Positions 1-7,985 of a DNA stretch of 64,000 nucleotides are shown here, one piece after another. The notes under the pieces were generated by a model. The model did not search any database. It saw only the letters and a list, made by a program, of their open reading frames with translations, and was not told the origin of the DNA. The position numbers and the translations under genes were made by a program. Position 1 is the stretch's first letter. Every line of letters begins with the position of its first letter. The DNA is from an uncultured bacterium (GTDB taxonomy: Bacteria; Planctomycetota; UBA1135; GCA-002686595): positions 1 to 64,000 of the forward strand of contig CALEMP010000250.1 in the NCBI GenBank assembly GCA_937910685.1. Reading direction: 5' to 3'.

Positions 1-5
1 ACCAA

Positions 6-40
6 AATGGAGCCTCCGACCACAGGTCGGAGGCTCCATT
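6..40 (-). terminator. Intrinsic terminator of the sulfate-activation operon
   Basis: A perfect 16-bp inverted repeat with a 3-nt loop. Read on the minus strand it lies about 55 nt past the APS kinase stop codon and is followed by TTTTGGT, a short U tract. The stem is almost certainly a transcription terminator for the minus-strand operon. The sequence to its left is too short to tell whether it also serves a gene outside the window. Confidence 0.85.
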
Positions 41-96
41 GAAACAAGGCCAATTTCACCCAGGTCAGTCCCTGGGTGACGCCCTATGTGGTCTTC

Positions 97-651
97 TCAG
101 GCAGTCGCGTTCGCAGCGGGCTGCACGAGACCTTTGCCTTCAAGCCAGGTGAGAATCTTCTTGGCGGATTCTTCGATGGACTCGTCGCCCGTGTGGACTT
201 CGATCTCGGCGTTGGTGGGAGCTTCGTAGGGGTCGGAGACGCCGGTGAAGTTCTTGATCTCGCCGGAACGCGCCTTGGCGTAGAGGCCCTTGGTGTCGCG
301 CTCTTCGACTACGGCCAGGGGGGCTTCCACGTAGACCTCGACGAAGGTCGCGTCGCACTGGGCGCGGCACTCGTCGCGCACGGCGCTGTAGGGGCTGATG
401 GCAGCGGTGATCGAGCAGACCCCGTTGCGCGCCAACATGTTGGCCACAAAGCCGATGCGGCGGATGTTGGTGTCGCGGTCCTCTTTCGAGAAGCCCAGAC
501 CTTTGGAAAGGTTGGTGCGCACGACGTCGCCGTCGAGTACTTCGACGGGGGTGCCGCGCTCGATGAGGATCGGAGTGATGTACTCAGCGAGGGTGGATTT
601 GCCGGAACCGGAAAGGCCGGTGAACCAAAGGGTGAAGCCGTTGTTAGTCAT
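97..651 (-). CDS. cysC: Adenylylsulfate (APS) kinase CysC
   Basis: This cytoplasmic kinase phosphorylates adenosine 5'-phosphosulfate with ATP to give PAPS. The P-loop GLSGSGKS is at residues 12-19 and the DGDVVRTNL segment that contacts APS is at about 40-48. The conserved [12 protein letters not shown] stretch and the family signature [14 protein letters not shown] near residue 130 are also present. The length of 184 residues is normal for a stand-alone CysC. It is the last gene of a minus-strand operon with ATP sulfurylase and a sulfatase-fold protein. The gap to the preceding gene is 54 bp and a terminator follows. No PAPS reductase is in the window, so the PAPS could feed either assimilation or sulfotransferases. 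The ATG has no obvious Shine-Dalgarno site. Confidence 0.95.
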   Translation of the reverse strand: MTNNGFTLWFTGLSGSGKSTLAEYITPILIERGTPVEVLDGDVVRTNLSKGLGFSKEDRDTNIRRIGFVANMLARNGVCSITAAISPYSAVRDECRAQCDATFVEVYVEAPLAVVEERDTKGLYAKARSGEIKNFTGVSDPYEAPTNAEIEVHTGDESIEESAKKILTWLEGKGLVQPAANATA

Positions 652-705
652 GGTAATAGAGTTTGTTGAAGTGGTGTTTTATTGAAAGGAAGTTGGATGC
701 TGGGT

Positions 706-1680
706 CTAGCGAACTTTGCCTTCGAGGTAAGGAACCTCGAAGCACTTGTCGTGCATGATCGGGCCGTGCCCGAAATAGCCTTTTTCGCCAAAGAGCTCAC
801 CGTGATCAGCAGTCACGATGATGTGCGTGTTTTTGGGGACCGTGTCGTAGAGTTCCTCGAAAACCCCATCCAGGTAGCGAACCGTGTCCACTTGCCTAGC
901 CTGAAGCTGGTCGAGCTTATCCTGGTCGAAGAACTTGAAATCCTCTTTGAATTTCTCGTTCGCCTTATCGGACTTGTCAGCGATCTGGTCGTTCATTTTC
1001 TTGAAGACCCCGTTGACCCCACTGATCCGCGGCCACATGGAGGAATCCTCGTCGGGCTTGGCATAGGGATAGTGCGTCTCACCCACATTGAGCATGTAAA
1101 AGTGCGGACGCGCCCCGCCAAATTTCATGGTGGGCAGCATGGCCCGCATGTCGTTGTGGCTGTCCATCAATTCGAAGGTATCGAACCCTCGGTTGATACC
1201 GGTTTTGGGGTTCAGAACGGGTAGAGACACGCGTGCATGGGTGTCATATCCCAGCTTGGTCTGCAGGAACTGGGGCAACCAAAGCCCCGGCACCATGGCG
1301 CCAAAATCAATGTCCGTGCCCTTGGATCCAAGCCGGTCGTTGTAGTTGTAAAAGTCCTCTTTGTAGTACTCGGAGGCATACACGTTCTCGGGACTGGTGT
1401 GGGGCAAAAGCCCCATCAGGAGGTTGTAGTGAGAAGGGGCTGTCCAACCCGCGTAGGAATAGCGCTTTTCAACCTTACCGCCGGAAAGGCGGGTGATGAT
1501 CTTTGGGTCCGCCTTCATGAACGAGTCATAACGGCATGAATCCAGGGTGATCATGATCAGGTTGTTTTCGCCCTGGGGATCGGGCTTACGCACCATCCCC
1601 GGCCGCATCATTGGCCGTGGCGGAAGGCTCGGCCGAGGGCCGGCTGGCTTCTTTTTCTTAAACGCGTCGAACAGTCCCAT
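706..1680 (-). CDS. Sulfatase/alkaline-phosphatase-fold protein, Thr at the nucleophile position
   Basis: A predicted metal-dependent hydrolase of the alkaline phosphatase superfamily (PF00884-like), 324 residues. The first metal motif LDSCRYD is at residues 46-52, and the C-terminal metal motif TADHGELFG has Asp292 and His293, followed by candidate ligands His305 and His310. The position that is Cys or Ser in formylglycine sulfatases (C/S-x-P-S-R) reads T80-A-P-S-H84, so this is not a formylglycine-dependent sulfatase. A Thr nucleophile would suit phosphoester or phosphodiester chemistry. There is no signal peptide; the N-terminus has a Lys run and a Pro-rich linker, which implies a cytoplasmic location. 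A strong Shine-Dalgarno GAGGAGG overlaps the end of sat, so it is co-translated with the sulfurylase. The substrate is unknown; a role in PAPS or sulfo-ester metabolism is inferred from position only. Confidence 0.75.
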   Translation of the reverse strand: MGLFDAFKKKKPAGPRPSLPPRPMMRPGMVRKPDPQGENNLIMITLDSCRYDSFMKADPKIITRLSGGKVEKRYSYAGWTAPSHYNLLMGLLPHTSPENVYASEYYKEDFYNYNDRLGSKGTDIDFGAMVPGLWLPQFLQTKLGYDTHARVSLPVLNPKTGINRGFDTFELMDSHNDMRAMLPTMKFGGARPHFYMLNVGETHYPYAKPDEDSSMWPRISGVNGVFKKMNDQIADKSDKANEKFKEDFKFFDQDKLDQLQARQVDTVRYLDGVFEELYDTVPKNTHIIVTADHGELFGEKGYFGHGPIMHDKCFEVPYLEGKVR

Positions 1681-1691
1681 CAGTTTCCTCC

Positions 1692-2939
1692 TCAGGCCTT
1701 GGTCTTGTAAAAGTCCACCAGGATCTTGGCGGTGGTCTCACGCATGATGCGCGGGTCAGGGTTTTCGCCCGCAACCAATTGCGAACGCACTTTGGTGCCG
1801 GAGATGAACACCGAAGTGTTCTCCTTGTTGGATTCCATCAGACCAACGCGGCCGATCTCTTCGAAGTACGCGGCGAAGCCAACGTTGACCGTCTTGATCG
1901 AGAGCGCGCCACCCAGGTTATCGAAGACCTCTTGGGCATCAAAGTCGCCCCAGATTGCGGTCTTGTCATCAAAGGGGGCATCGGCGTGCTTGCGGCCAAT
2001 GATGAAGTGGGTGAAGCCCAAGTTTTGACGGTAGATCGCGTGCATCACGGCTTCGGCGGGGCCGCCGTAGTACATGCGCATGTCGAGGCCGACCAACTGA
2101 AGCTGGTCGTTCAGGTCTTGGTCGTTGCTGGTCCAAAGCTCGGTGTCCATGTCGCCTTCGCCCAGTAAGCGGTTGGCGATCAGGGCCTCATAGGTCTCCA
2201 TGCGGGTGTCCGCGGGCACGTCGTCGCCCTTCAACTGACCCACGAGCGGGTTCAGCACGATACCGGTCTTCTTGCCGTTTTCACGCAGCACCATTTCCGC
2301 GCCGTAGACAAGGGCGTACTCGTGGGCACGGTGCAAAGGGTTGCGGGTCTGGAAAGCAATCGACTGCTCCCAACCTTCCGCGGCCACAAGGGCACGGGTT
2401 TGGGTAGGGGACATGACGCGATCGGCAAAGGGCCGGCTGTCCTCGAAAGGCACGAGGGTGATCTCTCCACCAACGATCGTGCTGCGCTCGTCAGCCGTCC
2501 AAAGGCGTGCACCGGGGTGGTCCGTACGCTCGGTGCGATAAATCGCCTTGATGAACGCGGCCTTGTCCCAGGCGTAGGTGTCGGCGACGGTCAAGGTGCC
2601 GATGTTCTTGCCGGCGGAGTTGATCAACGAGACTTTCGTACCGGAGGCGCAGGTGCCTGCCTCGGCGTCGGTGATGGGCAGGATGATCGGAATCGTCCAG
2701 GCCCAGTTCTTGCCGCCGCGCTCGATGGCGGCGTTGGCGAGGACGTTGTTGTAGTCAGCTTGGTTCATGGGCCCCGTCAAGGGACTCAGGGTTCCGTCGG
2801 CGATGCGGTAAAGGGTGGTCTCATCCACTTCGGTCACAGTGACGGTGGCAAGGCCCTCTTGGGCGGCGTTGGCATCGATGCGGCAGACGGGAGTGTCGAG
2901 GCCGCCGTGGACGGGGGATTGAATGGCAGTGGTACTCAT
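1692..2939 (-). CDS. sat: ATP sulfurylase (sulfate adenylyltransferase)
   Basis: This enzyme makes APS and pyrophosphate from sulfate and ATP, the first step of sulfate activation. It is the monofunctional Sat type: a PUA-like N-terminal domain (about 1-165), then the nucleotidyltransferase domain. The signature QTRNPLHRAH is at residues 197-206, GRKHADAPFDD at about 315-325 and ISGTKVR at 379-385. At 415 residues it is slightly longer than the usual 390 or so, with no fused APS kinase domain. The frame is open 36 codons further upstream, but that extension is low-complexity and unlike the family. The ATG at 2939, giving MSTTAIQSP, is therefore preferred. It lies downstream of a ribbon-helix-helix gene (130-bp gap) and 11 bp before the sulfatase-fold gene. 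Confidence 0.95.
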   Translation of the reverse strand: MSTTAIQSPVHGGLDTPVCRIDANAAQEGLATVTVTEVDETTLYRIADGTLSPLTGPMNQADYNNVLANAAIERGGKNWAWTIPIILPITDAEAGTCASGTKVSLINSAGKNIGTLTVADTYAWDKAAFIKAIYRTERTDHPGARLWTADERSTIVGGEITLVPFEDSRPFADRVMSPTQTRALVAAEGWEQSIAFQTRNPLHRAHEYALVYGAEMVLRENGKKTGIVLNPLVGQLKGDDVPADTRMETYEALIANRLLGEGDMDTELWTSNDQDLNDQLQLVGLDMRMYYGGPAEAVMHAIYRQNLGFTHFIIGRKHADAPFDDKTAIWGDFDAQEVFDNLGGALSIKTVNVGFAAYFEEIGRVGLMESNKENTSVFISGTKVRSQLVAGENPDPRIMRETTAKILVDFYKTKA

Positions 2940-3069
2940 AGGGGAAGGATTGGGTTTCGGGCGTTGTGCCCGAGGGACTTTGGTTGGGGCAAAAGGTTCT
3001 GAAGAAGAAAAGTTCAGAGGTGAATGTGGAGGGCCCGCGAGTTCCAAAAGTTGGCTCGCGGGAAAGCGA

Positions 3070-3294
3070 TCACAGGTAGCCGAGGTTCTTGAGCTTGCGT
3101 TTCACATCCTCAAGCTCGTCCTGGGTGAATTCCGGCGGTCCCTGGTCGGCATTGGCCTCGGCCTCGCCCATCAGGTCGCGCAGCACATAGACAATGAAGT
3201 CTGTGGCCGAATCGAATCCCGAATCGTCCACCACCTGCTGAATGCGGCGGTAGAGGGGTCGGGGGATTTTGATGGTGACTTTGGACTCTCGCAT
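3070..3294 (-). CDS. Small ribbon-helix-helix (CopG/MetJ-fold) DNA-binding protein
   Basis: A 74-residue protein starting MRESKVTIKIPRPLYRRI. An amphipathic beta strand (KVTIKIP) is followed by two helices, as in CopG/Arc/MetJ repressors, and the GFDSATDFIVYVLRDLM segment resembles helix B with its dimer contact. A charged C-terminal tail ends in KRKLKNLGYL. The frame stays open 12 codons upstream, but the ATG at 3294 starts directly on the fold. It is the first gene of the sulfate-activation operon and is preceded by repeated GAGTG boxes, so an autoregulatory repressor of sat and cysC is a reasonable inference. No toxin partner lies next to it, which argues against a toxin-antitoxin antidote. 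A specific function is not established. Confidence 0.7.
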   Translation of the reverse strand: MRESKVTIKIPRPLYRRIQQVVDDSGFDSATDFIVYVLRDLMGEAEANADQGPPEFTQDELEDVKRKLKNLGYL

Positions 3295-3381
3295 GGCAGG
3301 GGCACGGTCCCGCGCCCGCAGGACGGGCACTCGGGGTCGGGAGTGAAATGGGTCGACAGAAACGGGTCAGGACTCAAGGGC

Positions 3382-3500
3382 ACACTCTGATAAGCACCCT
3401 CTTAGCACTCACATCGTACTCCAGGAGGAGTGCCCGTGGAGTGCTATAGGAGTGTCATTGGGCCGGAGGTGTCCTAAGTCACTGTCACCAAAGTACTTAG
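3382..3500. promoter_or_regulatory. Cluster of GGAGTG/CACTC boxes and inverted repeats upstream of the RHH gene
   Basis: Within about 120 bp the hexamer-like box GGAGTG or GGAGGTG occurs four times on the plus strand (about 3427, 3438, 3449 and 3466). Its complement CACTC or GCACCC occurs three times (about 3384, 3394 and 3406). One pair forms TAGCACTC ... GAGTGCTA. Beyond it lies a second inverted repeat, CTAAGT ... ACTTAG (3474-3499). Ribbon-helix-helix repressors typically bind such repeated short boxes, so this is a candidate operator and promoter for the minus-strand sulfate-activation operon. The rest of the 3295-3711 gap holds a C9 run at 3532-3540 and no recognisable gene. Confidence 0.45.
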
Positions 3501-3711
3501 ACACCCGTGGAATTCCGGCCGAACTTCCCCACCCCCCCCCAGGAGAGCTGATTTGAGGCTAGGCCCCCCAGAATCTCCTCTCCCAAGCAAACCTCTGCGA
3601 CCGTAGGAGTTCCCTCAGGTCCACCCCATACGAGGGTCGAGGATCTATTCCCCCGGCCCCAGCCGCAAGGTCCAGCTACACTCCCCTCCCACCTTCCTGC
3701 CCCATCCACCC

Positions 3712-4197
3712 ATGAAGACCCCGATCCTCCTCGCCCTAGCCCTCACCCTTACCTTCACCGCCTGCGATGGCGGCTCGGTCAATCACATCGACGAGGGCTA
3801 CAAGGCCGCCGGAGCCAATGACCACGTAGCCGCGGTAAGCCATTTTGACAAGGCCCTCGCGACCCTCGGCCCGGACAACCCCGAGAAAGCAGAAGTTGCC
3901 CTGAAGCGCTGCAACTCCTTTGCCTTCCAAGATGCAGCTGCAGCCCGGGCCGAGTTCTTGGAAATGGCCGGTACCGCGGAACTGACCGCAAAAGATTACA
4001 CCAACATGGCTCGCAGCCTGTTCAACGCCGGTGGCACCGGCGGCATGATCGAAGCAGTCACCGTGGTGGACGCGGGCATCAAAAAGTTCCCAGACAGCGA
4101 GAGCCTCAAGGCGGTCTTGGCCAAGCTCCAGGCCGAAGCCTCCAAGGCGGAAGGCGGCGCCTTGAGCGAAGCCCTCAAGGGCCTCGGCTACGCGTAA
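3712..4197 (+). CDS. Small TPR-like lipoprotein
   Basis: A 161-residue exported lipoprotein. The signal peptide is hydrophobic from residue 4 and ends in the lipobox FTAC with Cys18. The mature part is helical and resembles two or three tetratricopeptide-like repeats. Examples are EGYKAAGANDHVAAVSHFDKAL, a helix-turn-helix pair at about 29-50, and later segments around residues 100-150. TPR proteins usually act as scaffolds, and nothing shows the partner here. The C-terminus ends ALKGLGYA, echoing the LKNLGYL end of the divergently transcribed regulator. The gene stands alone with its own strong downstream hairpin. The specific function is unknown. Confidence 0.75.
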   Translation: MKTPILLALALTLTFTACDGGSVNHIDEGYKAAGANDHVAAVSHFDKALATLGPDNPEKAEVALKRCNSFAFQDAAAARAEFLEMAGTAELTAKDYTNMARSLFNAGGTGGMIEAVTVVDAGIKKFPDSESLKAVLAKLQAEASKAEGGALSEALKGLGYA

Positions 4198-4215
4198 TGA
4201 ATTAGAGGTGTCATA

Positions 4216-4274
4216 CACCAATCAAAAAGCCCCAGGGACTGTCCATGCAGTCACTGGGGCTTTTTGATTGGTGT
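4216..4274. terminator. Bidirectional terminator between convergent genes
   Basis: A 21-bp perfect inverted repeat, ACACCAATCAAAAAGCCCCAG and its complement, flanks a smaller inner stem GACTG/CAGTC. The GC part next to an A5/T5 tract gives a U-rich end on either strand. It therefore serves both the plus-strand lipoprotein gene and the minus-strand exporter gene. Confidence 0.9.
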
Positions 4275-4359
4275 CGGCACTCGTAGAGGGAATCAGTCCA
4301 CGGACGCCTCGAACGCGGCCAAGCGCCCAGTGTCCACTGGCAGGGATTCACCCGGGGAA

Positions 4360-5592
4360 TTACAAAATCCGGCGAGGTGGCAGGATCAAATTCGAGGCCA
4401 GCAATCCACAGACCAGACTGATCGCAACGAAACCCGTACGGAACGCTCCCTCCATGCCCTCCACCGTACCGGACTCCAGAAACGAAGTCAGACTGTGGAA
4501 ACCAATCGACCCCGGCACCAACACCAAGATTCCGGGTGTGATCGCAACCAGTGCTGGCCGATCCGCCGAGCGCGCATAAAAGTTACCCACCAGCCCTACA
4601 ACCAAGGCTCCCACAAAGGGCGCAATGTCAGCCCCCAGATAAGACCCGCCGAGCTCCGTCGCCAAGTAGCCCAGGGTCGACGCGGCGAAAATCACCGGCC
4701 ATTCGCTGACTCGTGCATCAAACAGGATTGCAAAGGCGATCGGCAAGGGCAACACAGCAAGCGCCGCGGTCCAAGGGGCAAGAGGTTTGATCTCTGGAAC
4801 CTGCGGCACTCCAGGCATGAGCACGCCCCACAACTTCCACGCCAAACCCACACCCAGCAGAATCGTCAAGAACACAACGCCCGCCCGGGCCAAGCGCGCG
4901 GTGCCCGCCACCAGATGCCGGGTGGACAACTCAATCATGCCCACTGTCAGGGTCAATCCCGGCAACAACACAATCAAGGCCGCAAGAGTCACCAAATGTG
5001 CATCCATGGCCAAAGCAAAACGCGCCAAGACCATCGCCGCTAGGGCAGCCATGAAAGCCGCGATCGGCTCCACCGTCCCGTCACTATCCGGCCGCTGGCC
5101 GAGGGCGCGACAGGTGAGATAGACAAACCCTCCCAAGAGCGCCGACCCAAACATCTCGGTTAGACCACCACCAAAAAGCCGGGCCGCCCCTGCCGAAGCC
5201 ACGGCAAAGGCCAGCATCACGAGGCGCGCCCCATAGCGAGGGGCGCTCGCCGCCACCTGGTCCAGGCGTTCGATGCCCTCACTCGCGGACAGCCTGCCGT
5301 GTTCCACCGCCTCCAAGACCTCATCAAACTCCACCAGCTTGCCCAAATTGACCTCACCGGGTTCCGTGCGCACCAAGTGCACGCGCTCCTCCTCGCCCTT
5401 GCCAAACGAAGCCATGACCGAGGTGGGCGTAGAAAAGAACTTCGCTTCCACCTCCAAAGCCTCAGCTAATTTTCCAAGGACCCGCTCCAAACGATGGGCA
5501 GGCGTGCCATAGGAATTCAAATGCCCGGCTGCGCACACGATGAACTCGTGCTCGATGCGGTGACTGGATTTCTGCGGAGAATGGGACTGCAT
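4360..5592 (-). CDS. Threonine/serine exporter family protein (ThrE type)
   Basis: An inner-membrane protein of 410 residues combining the two ThrE modules. An N-terminal DUF1212 part (about 15-255) has the typical soluble start HEFIVCAAGHLNSYGTPAHR and the SVMASFG segment. A C-terminal ThrE_2/DUF3815 part (about 270-400) follows. About ten hydrophobic segments are visible. Corynebacterium ThrE exports threonine and serine by proton motive force; substrate here is by family only. The motif TPGILVLVPGSIGF in the second half is characteristic of the family. The gene is monocistronic, convergent with the upstream lipoprotein gene and divergent from the small membrane protein gene. Confidence 0.85.
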   Translation of the reverse strand: MQSHSPQKSSHRIEHEFIVCAAGHLNSYGTPAHRLERVLGKLAEALEVEAKFFSTPTSVMASFGKGEEERVHLVRTEPGEVNLGKLVEFDEVLEAVEHGRLSASEGIERLDQVAASAPRYGARLVMLAFAVASAGAARLFGGGLTEMFGSALLGGFVYLTCRALGQRPDSDGTVEPIAAFMAALAAMVLARFALAMDAHLVTLAALIVLLPGLTLTVGMIELSTRHLVAGTARLARAGVVFLTILLGVGLAWKLWGVLMPGVPQVPEIKPLAPWTAALAVLPLPIAFAILFDARVSEWPVIFAASTLGYLATELGGSYLGADIAPFVGALVVGLVGNFYARSADRPALVAITPGILVLVPGSIGFHSLTSFLESGTVEGMEGAFRTGFVAISLVCGLLASNLILPPRRIL

Positions 5593-5952
5593 GGTGATTC
5601 TCGCATCATCCCATCCTGTTTATGCCTTAACCAGCCCCCTCCGAACAAAGCACATAAAAGCTCCGGGGCCGTCATCTGAAGGACCCCTTCCCCCTCGAAC
5701 GCCCATTGCAGATTCGCCCCAAACCGAGGACCACACTCCTCCCCCTTCGTCCCGCAACCATCGAGTCGCTCTTCCAGCAACGCCGGGAGGGTGGTCCCCC
5801 TGGGGCGAGATGGGGTAACGATGAAGAAGGTCATTGAGACCTCCCTTGCGGGAAATGGGACGGTTGGGTTCTGTTCATCAACGCCACCGAACAGGAATTG
5901 GGTGCGAAAAAGAACAGCGGAAAATCCTCACACCCCATGCAATACTAGGCCC
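5593..5952. other. Intergenic region, nothing recognised
   Basis: This 360-bp gap separates the divergent ThrE-type gene and the small membrane protein gene, so it should contain both promoters. I see no convincing promoter boxes, repeat or RNA structure. The open frames across it have no ribosome binding site and no protein-like composition. Confidence 0.4.
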
Positions 5953-6207
5953 ATGACCAATTCCAACGAGCGCAAGACTCCCCGCTGGGCCCACATTGCG
6001 GGCTGGTATGGAGCCGGTGCGATTCTGTGGGCGTACTACGCATCAAGCCACGGGCACATGGAGCAGGCTGCGGTCTATCACATGCTCAACCTTTCGGGCG
6101 CCATTGGGGTCGGCATCGTCTGCTGGTTTCAGCGAACTTGGCAAGCCCTGGCGCTTGAGGTTGCCTGGGCGAGCATTGCACTCTCGAGCATCTTGCAGCT
6201 CAGCTAG
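5953..6207 (+). CDS. CBU_0592-like small membrane protein
   Basis: An 84-residue protein with three predicted membrane helices. It matches the small-membrane-protein pattern known from CBU_0592-type proteins: a first helix with GWYGAGAILWAYY, then a short loop, then a second helix YHMLNLSGAIGVGIVCW ahead of QRTWQALALEVAWASIAL. The frame is open 54 codons upstream, but MTNSNERKTPRWAHIAGW is the natural start and the extra part looks non-coding. The function of the family is unknown. Its stop codon shares the sequence CTAG with the stop of the convergent DUF2784 gene, so the two genes overlap tail to tail. Confidence 0.75.
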   Translation: MTNSNERKTPRWAHIAGWYGAGAILWAYYASSHGHMEQAAVYHMLNLSGAIGVGIVCWFQRTWQALALEVAWASIALSSILQLS

Positions 6208-6617
6208 TTTATTTTCTTGAGCCACTTGGGCCAACGCGGCTTCACCGCCCACCAGGAAAACGCAACCGCCCCAAAGAAGATCAAGTAGTAGATGTTGAGG
6301 GTGTCCTGAGGAATGTCCACGAACAAGATGTCGTGCAGGATCCGGCCAATAAAGGAGCCCTCCGATCCATCCTGGCCCGCCTTCATTCGCAAGTCTTCTT
6401 CCCAATGGGTCAAGAAACAGAATTCTCCCTGCACCGCGTTCTGCACGATGTAGAGCATGATCCCAAGGTGCGTCAGCCGAAAGGGCAGGTTGCGCACCCA
6501 GCTCCAGCGGCAGGCCCAGCCCACAAAGACCGCCACCTGTCCAAACAGGATGAAGATCACAATCGACAAGTGAATACCTGCGACGCAGTCGGCTAGGAGG
6601 GCATGACTCACGCGCAC
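6204..6617 (-). CDS. DUF2784 family membrane protein
   Basis: A 137-residue integral membrane protein with about four helices. The pattern is that of DUF2784: an N-terminal LLADCVAGIHLSIVIFILFG helix, the W-W-R-N-L-P-F-R-LTHLG loop, an IVQNAVQGEFCFLTHWE segment containing the conserved charged and Cys positions, and a last helix followed by a short basic tail. Members are small inner-membrane proteins of unknown function. The gene is convergent with, and overlaps by four bases, the CBU_0592-like gene. Confidence 0.8.
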   Translation of the reverse strand: MRVSHALLADCVAGIHLSIVIFILFGQVAVFVGWACRWSWVRNLPFRLTHLGIMLYIVQNAVQGEFCFLTHWEEDLRMKAGQDGSEGSFIGRILHDILFVDIPQDTLNIYYLIFFGAVAFSWWAVKPRWPKWLKKIN

Positions 6618-6758
6618 TAGCCTAGCACTCTTGGGGCAGCGCCTCGGCGGAAGGATTCTGTGGGGCGGTCCGGGGGCCCCATGGCCCGGCCTCGCAGCCC
6701 GGTCCCGCCACCGGACCTCCCCAACCCGGTGATTCCTGCGGAACGGTACAATCCAGGC

Positions 6759-7985
6759 GTGATCACCCCCCTCGTCTGCCTAGCTCTGATGCTTCCTCTG
6801 CCCCAGGAGCCCGCCCCTGCCCCCACGTCTGTGCTGCCCAAGACCGGCAGTTGGCAGGCTTGGCTGGAGATTCCGGGCACAACGATTCCATTCCAGTTTG
6901 ATCTGGCGCGGGTGCCCGGGGGGTACCGCGCCTTCCTCAAGAATGGGCACGAACGCATTCCTATTGTTGCCTACCACGAGGGTTCTAGCCTGCGCCTGCA
7001 TTGCCTGCCCTATGACAGTTGGATCACCGCTGAAATCAAAAGTGGAGGCGTCCGCCTCGATGGCGAATGGGTTTTGAAGCGTGGCAATGGCACCGAATCC
7101 CGCATGGTCTTCCACGCCGACCACGGCTATGCCCCCCGCTTCGGCGACTCGGGGAAAACCGCCCGCGGTGGCCCGCGGGTCGAAGGGCGTTGGAAGGTGC
7201 AGTTTGAAAACAGTACCCAACCTGCGGTGGGCATTTTTGTTCACGAACCGCACCGGGTCCTGGGCACGTTCCTCACCACCCTTGGGGACTACCGCTACCT
7301 TGAAGGCAGCTGGGAGAACAATATCCTGCAGCTTTCCTGTTTCGACGGTGCCCATGCCTTTCGTTTCGATGCTCAAATGGATGGGGACGGACGGCTGGGG
7401 GGCATGTTCTATTCCCGTGACACCTATTCAGAGGTCTGGACCGCAAGGCTCGATCCGCTGATCGAGTTACCCGACCCCTTTGCCTTGACCAACCTCAAGC
7501 CTGGCTCGAAACTCAAGGACCTGGTCTACACCACCCTCGACGGTAAACCCGCTCCCCTCAAAAATCTCCTCGCCGCCCCCAAGCCGCGGATCATCGTGCT
7601 CTTCGGCACCTGGTGCCCCAACTGCACGGACGAAGCACGGCTCCTCACGCGACTCAGCGAACAGTACGCCGACCGCGGCCTAGAAGTCCTAGGGCTTGCC
7701 TTCGAACACGGGGACGACACCAAGGGCCAGCTCGCCCGAATCAAGAAGTGGCAAGAGGCACTCAAGGTGCCCTACCCCATCCTCCTAGGCGGCAGCTCGG
7801 ACAAGGCCAAGGCCAGCCAGCGCTTTCCCATCATCGATCAAGTCCGCGCCTATCCCACGACTCTGTTCCTCAAAGCGGACGGCACGGTTCAAGCCATCCA
7901 CACCGGGTTCACCGGCCCCGCCGCCAGTCTAGAACACGCCCGCTTGGTGGAGTCGTTTGAGCTGTTGGTCAAGGAGATCCTGTAA
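6759..7985 (+). CDS. Exported TlpA/AhpC-like thioredoxin-fold protein
   Basis: A 408-residue protein predicted to leave the cytoplasm. The GTG start gives VITPLVCLALMLPLPQEP, a short signal sequence; the open frame to the left is Pro-rich and lacks a ribosome site, so the GTG is preferred, with some uncertainty. Residues about 30-240 form a beta-rich region with no domain that I recognise, similar in look to the N-terminal part of TlpA-like peroxiredoxins in Bacteroidetes. The C-terminal 150 residues are a thioredoxin fold with the active site CPNC at 286-289, preceded by VLFGTW, and with the cis-Pro region AYPTTLFL. It probably reduces or forms disulfides in the periplasm. It starts a run of four exported-protein genes on the plus strand. 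Confidence 0.8.
   Translation: MITPLVCLALMLPLPQEPAPAPTSVLPKTGSWQAWLEIPGTTIPFQFDLARVPGGYRAFLKNGHERIPIVAYHEGSSLRLHCLPYDSWITAEIKSGGVRLDGEWVLKRGNGTESRMVFHADHGYAPRFGDSGKTARGGPRVEGRWKVQFENSTQPAVGIFVHEPHRVLGTFLTTLGDYRYLEGSWENNILQLSCFDGAHAFRFDAQMDGDGRLGGMFYSRDTYSEVWTARLDPLIELPDPFALTNLKPGSKLKDLVYTTLDGKPAPLKNLLAAPKPRIIVLFGTWCPNCTDEARLLTRLSEQYADRGLEVLGLAFEHGDDTKGQLARIKKWQEALKVPYPILLGGSSDKAKASQRFPIIDQVRAYPTTLFLKADGTVQAIHTGFTGPAASLEHARLVESFELLVKEIL

Noticed and set aside
706-1680. Arylsulfatase
   Set aside because: The Cys or Ser needed for formylglycine is absent (Thr80) and there is no signal peptide.
3070-3294. RHH protein as the antitoxin of a toxin-antitoxin pair
   Set aside because: There is no RelE-, MazF- or PIN-like gene next to it; it heads a metabolic operon with operator-like boxes.
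4264-5043. Long plus-strand frame opposite the ThrE-type exporter
   Set aside because: It is antisense to a well-supported membrane protein and its product is Arg/Gln/His-rich without any domain, a usual shadow of GC-rich coding DNA.
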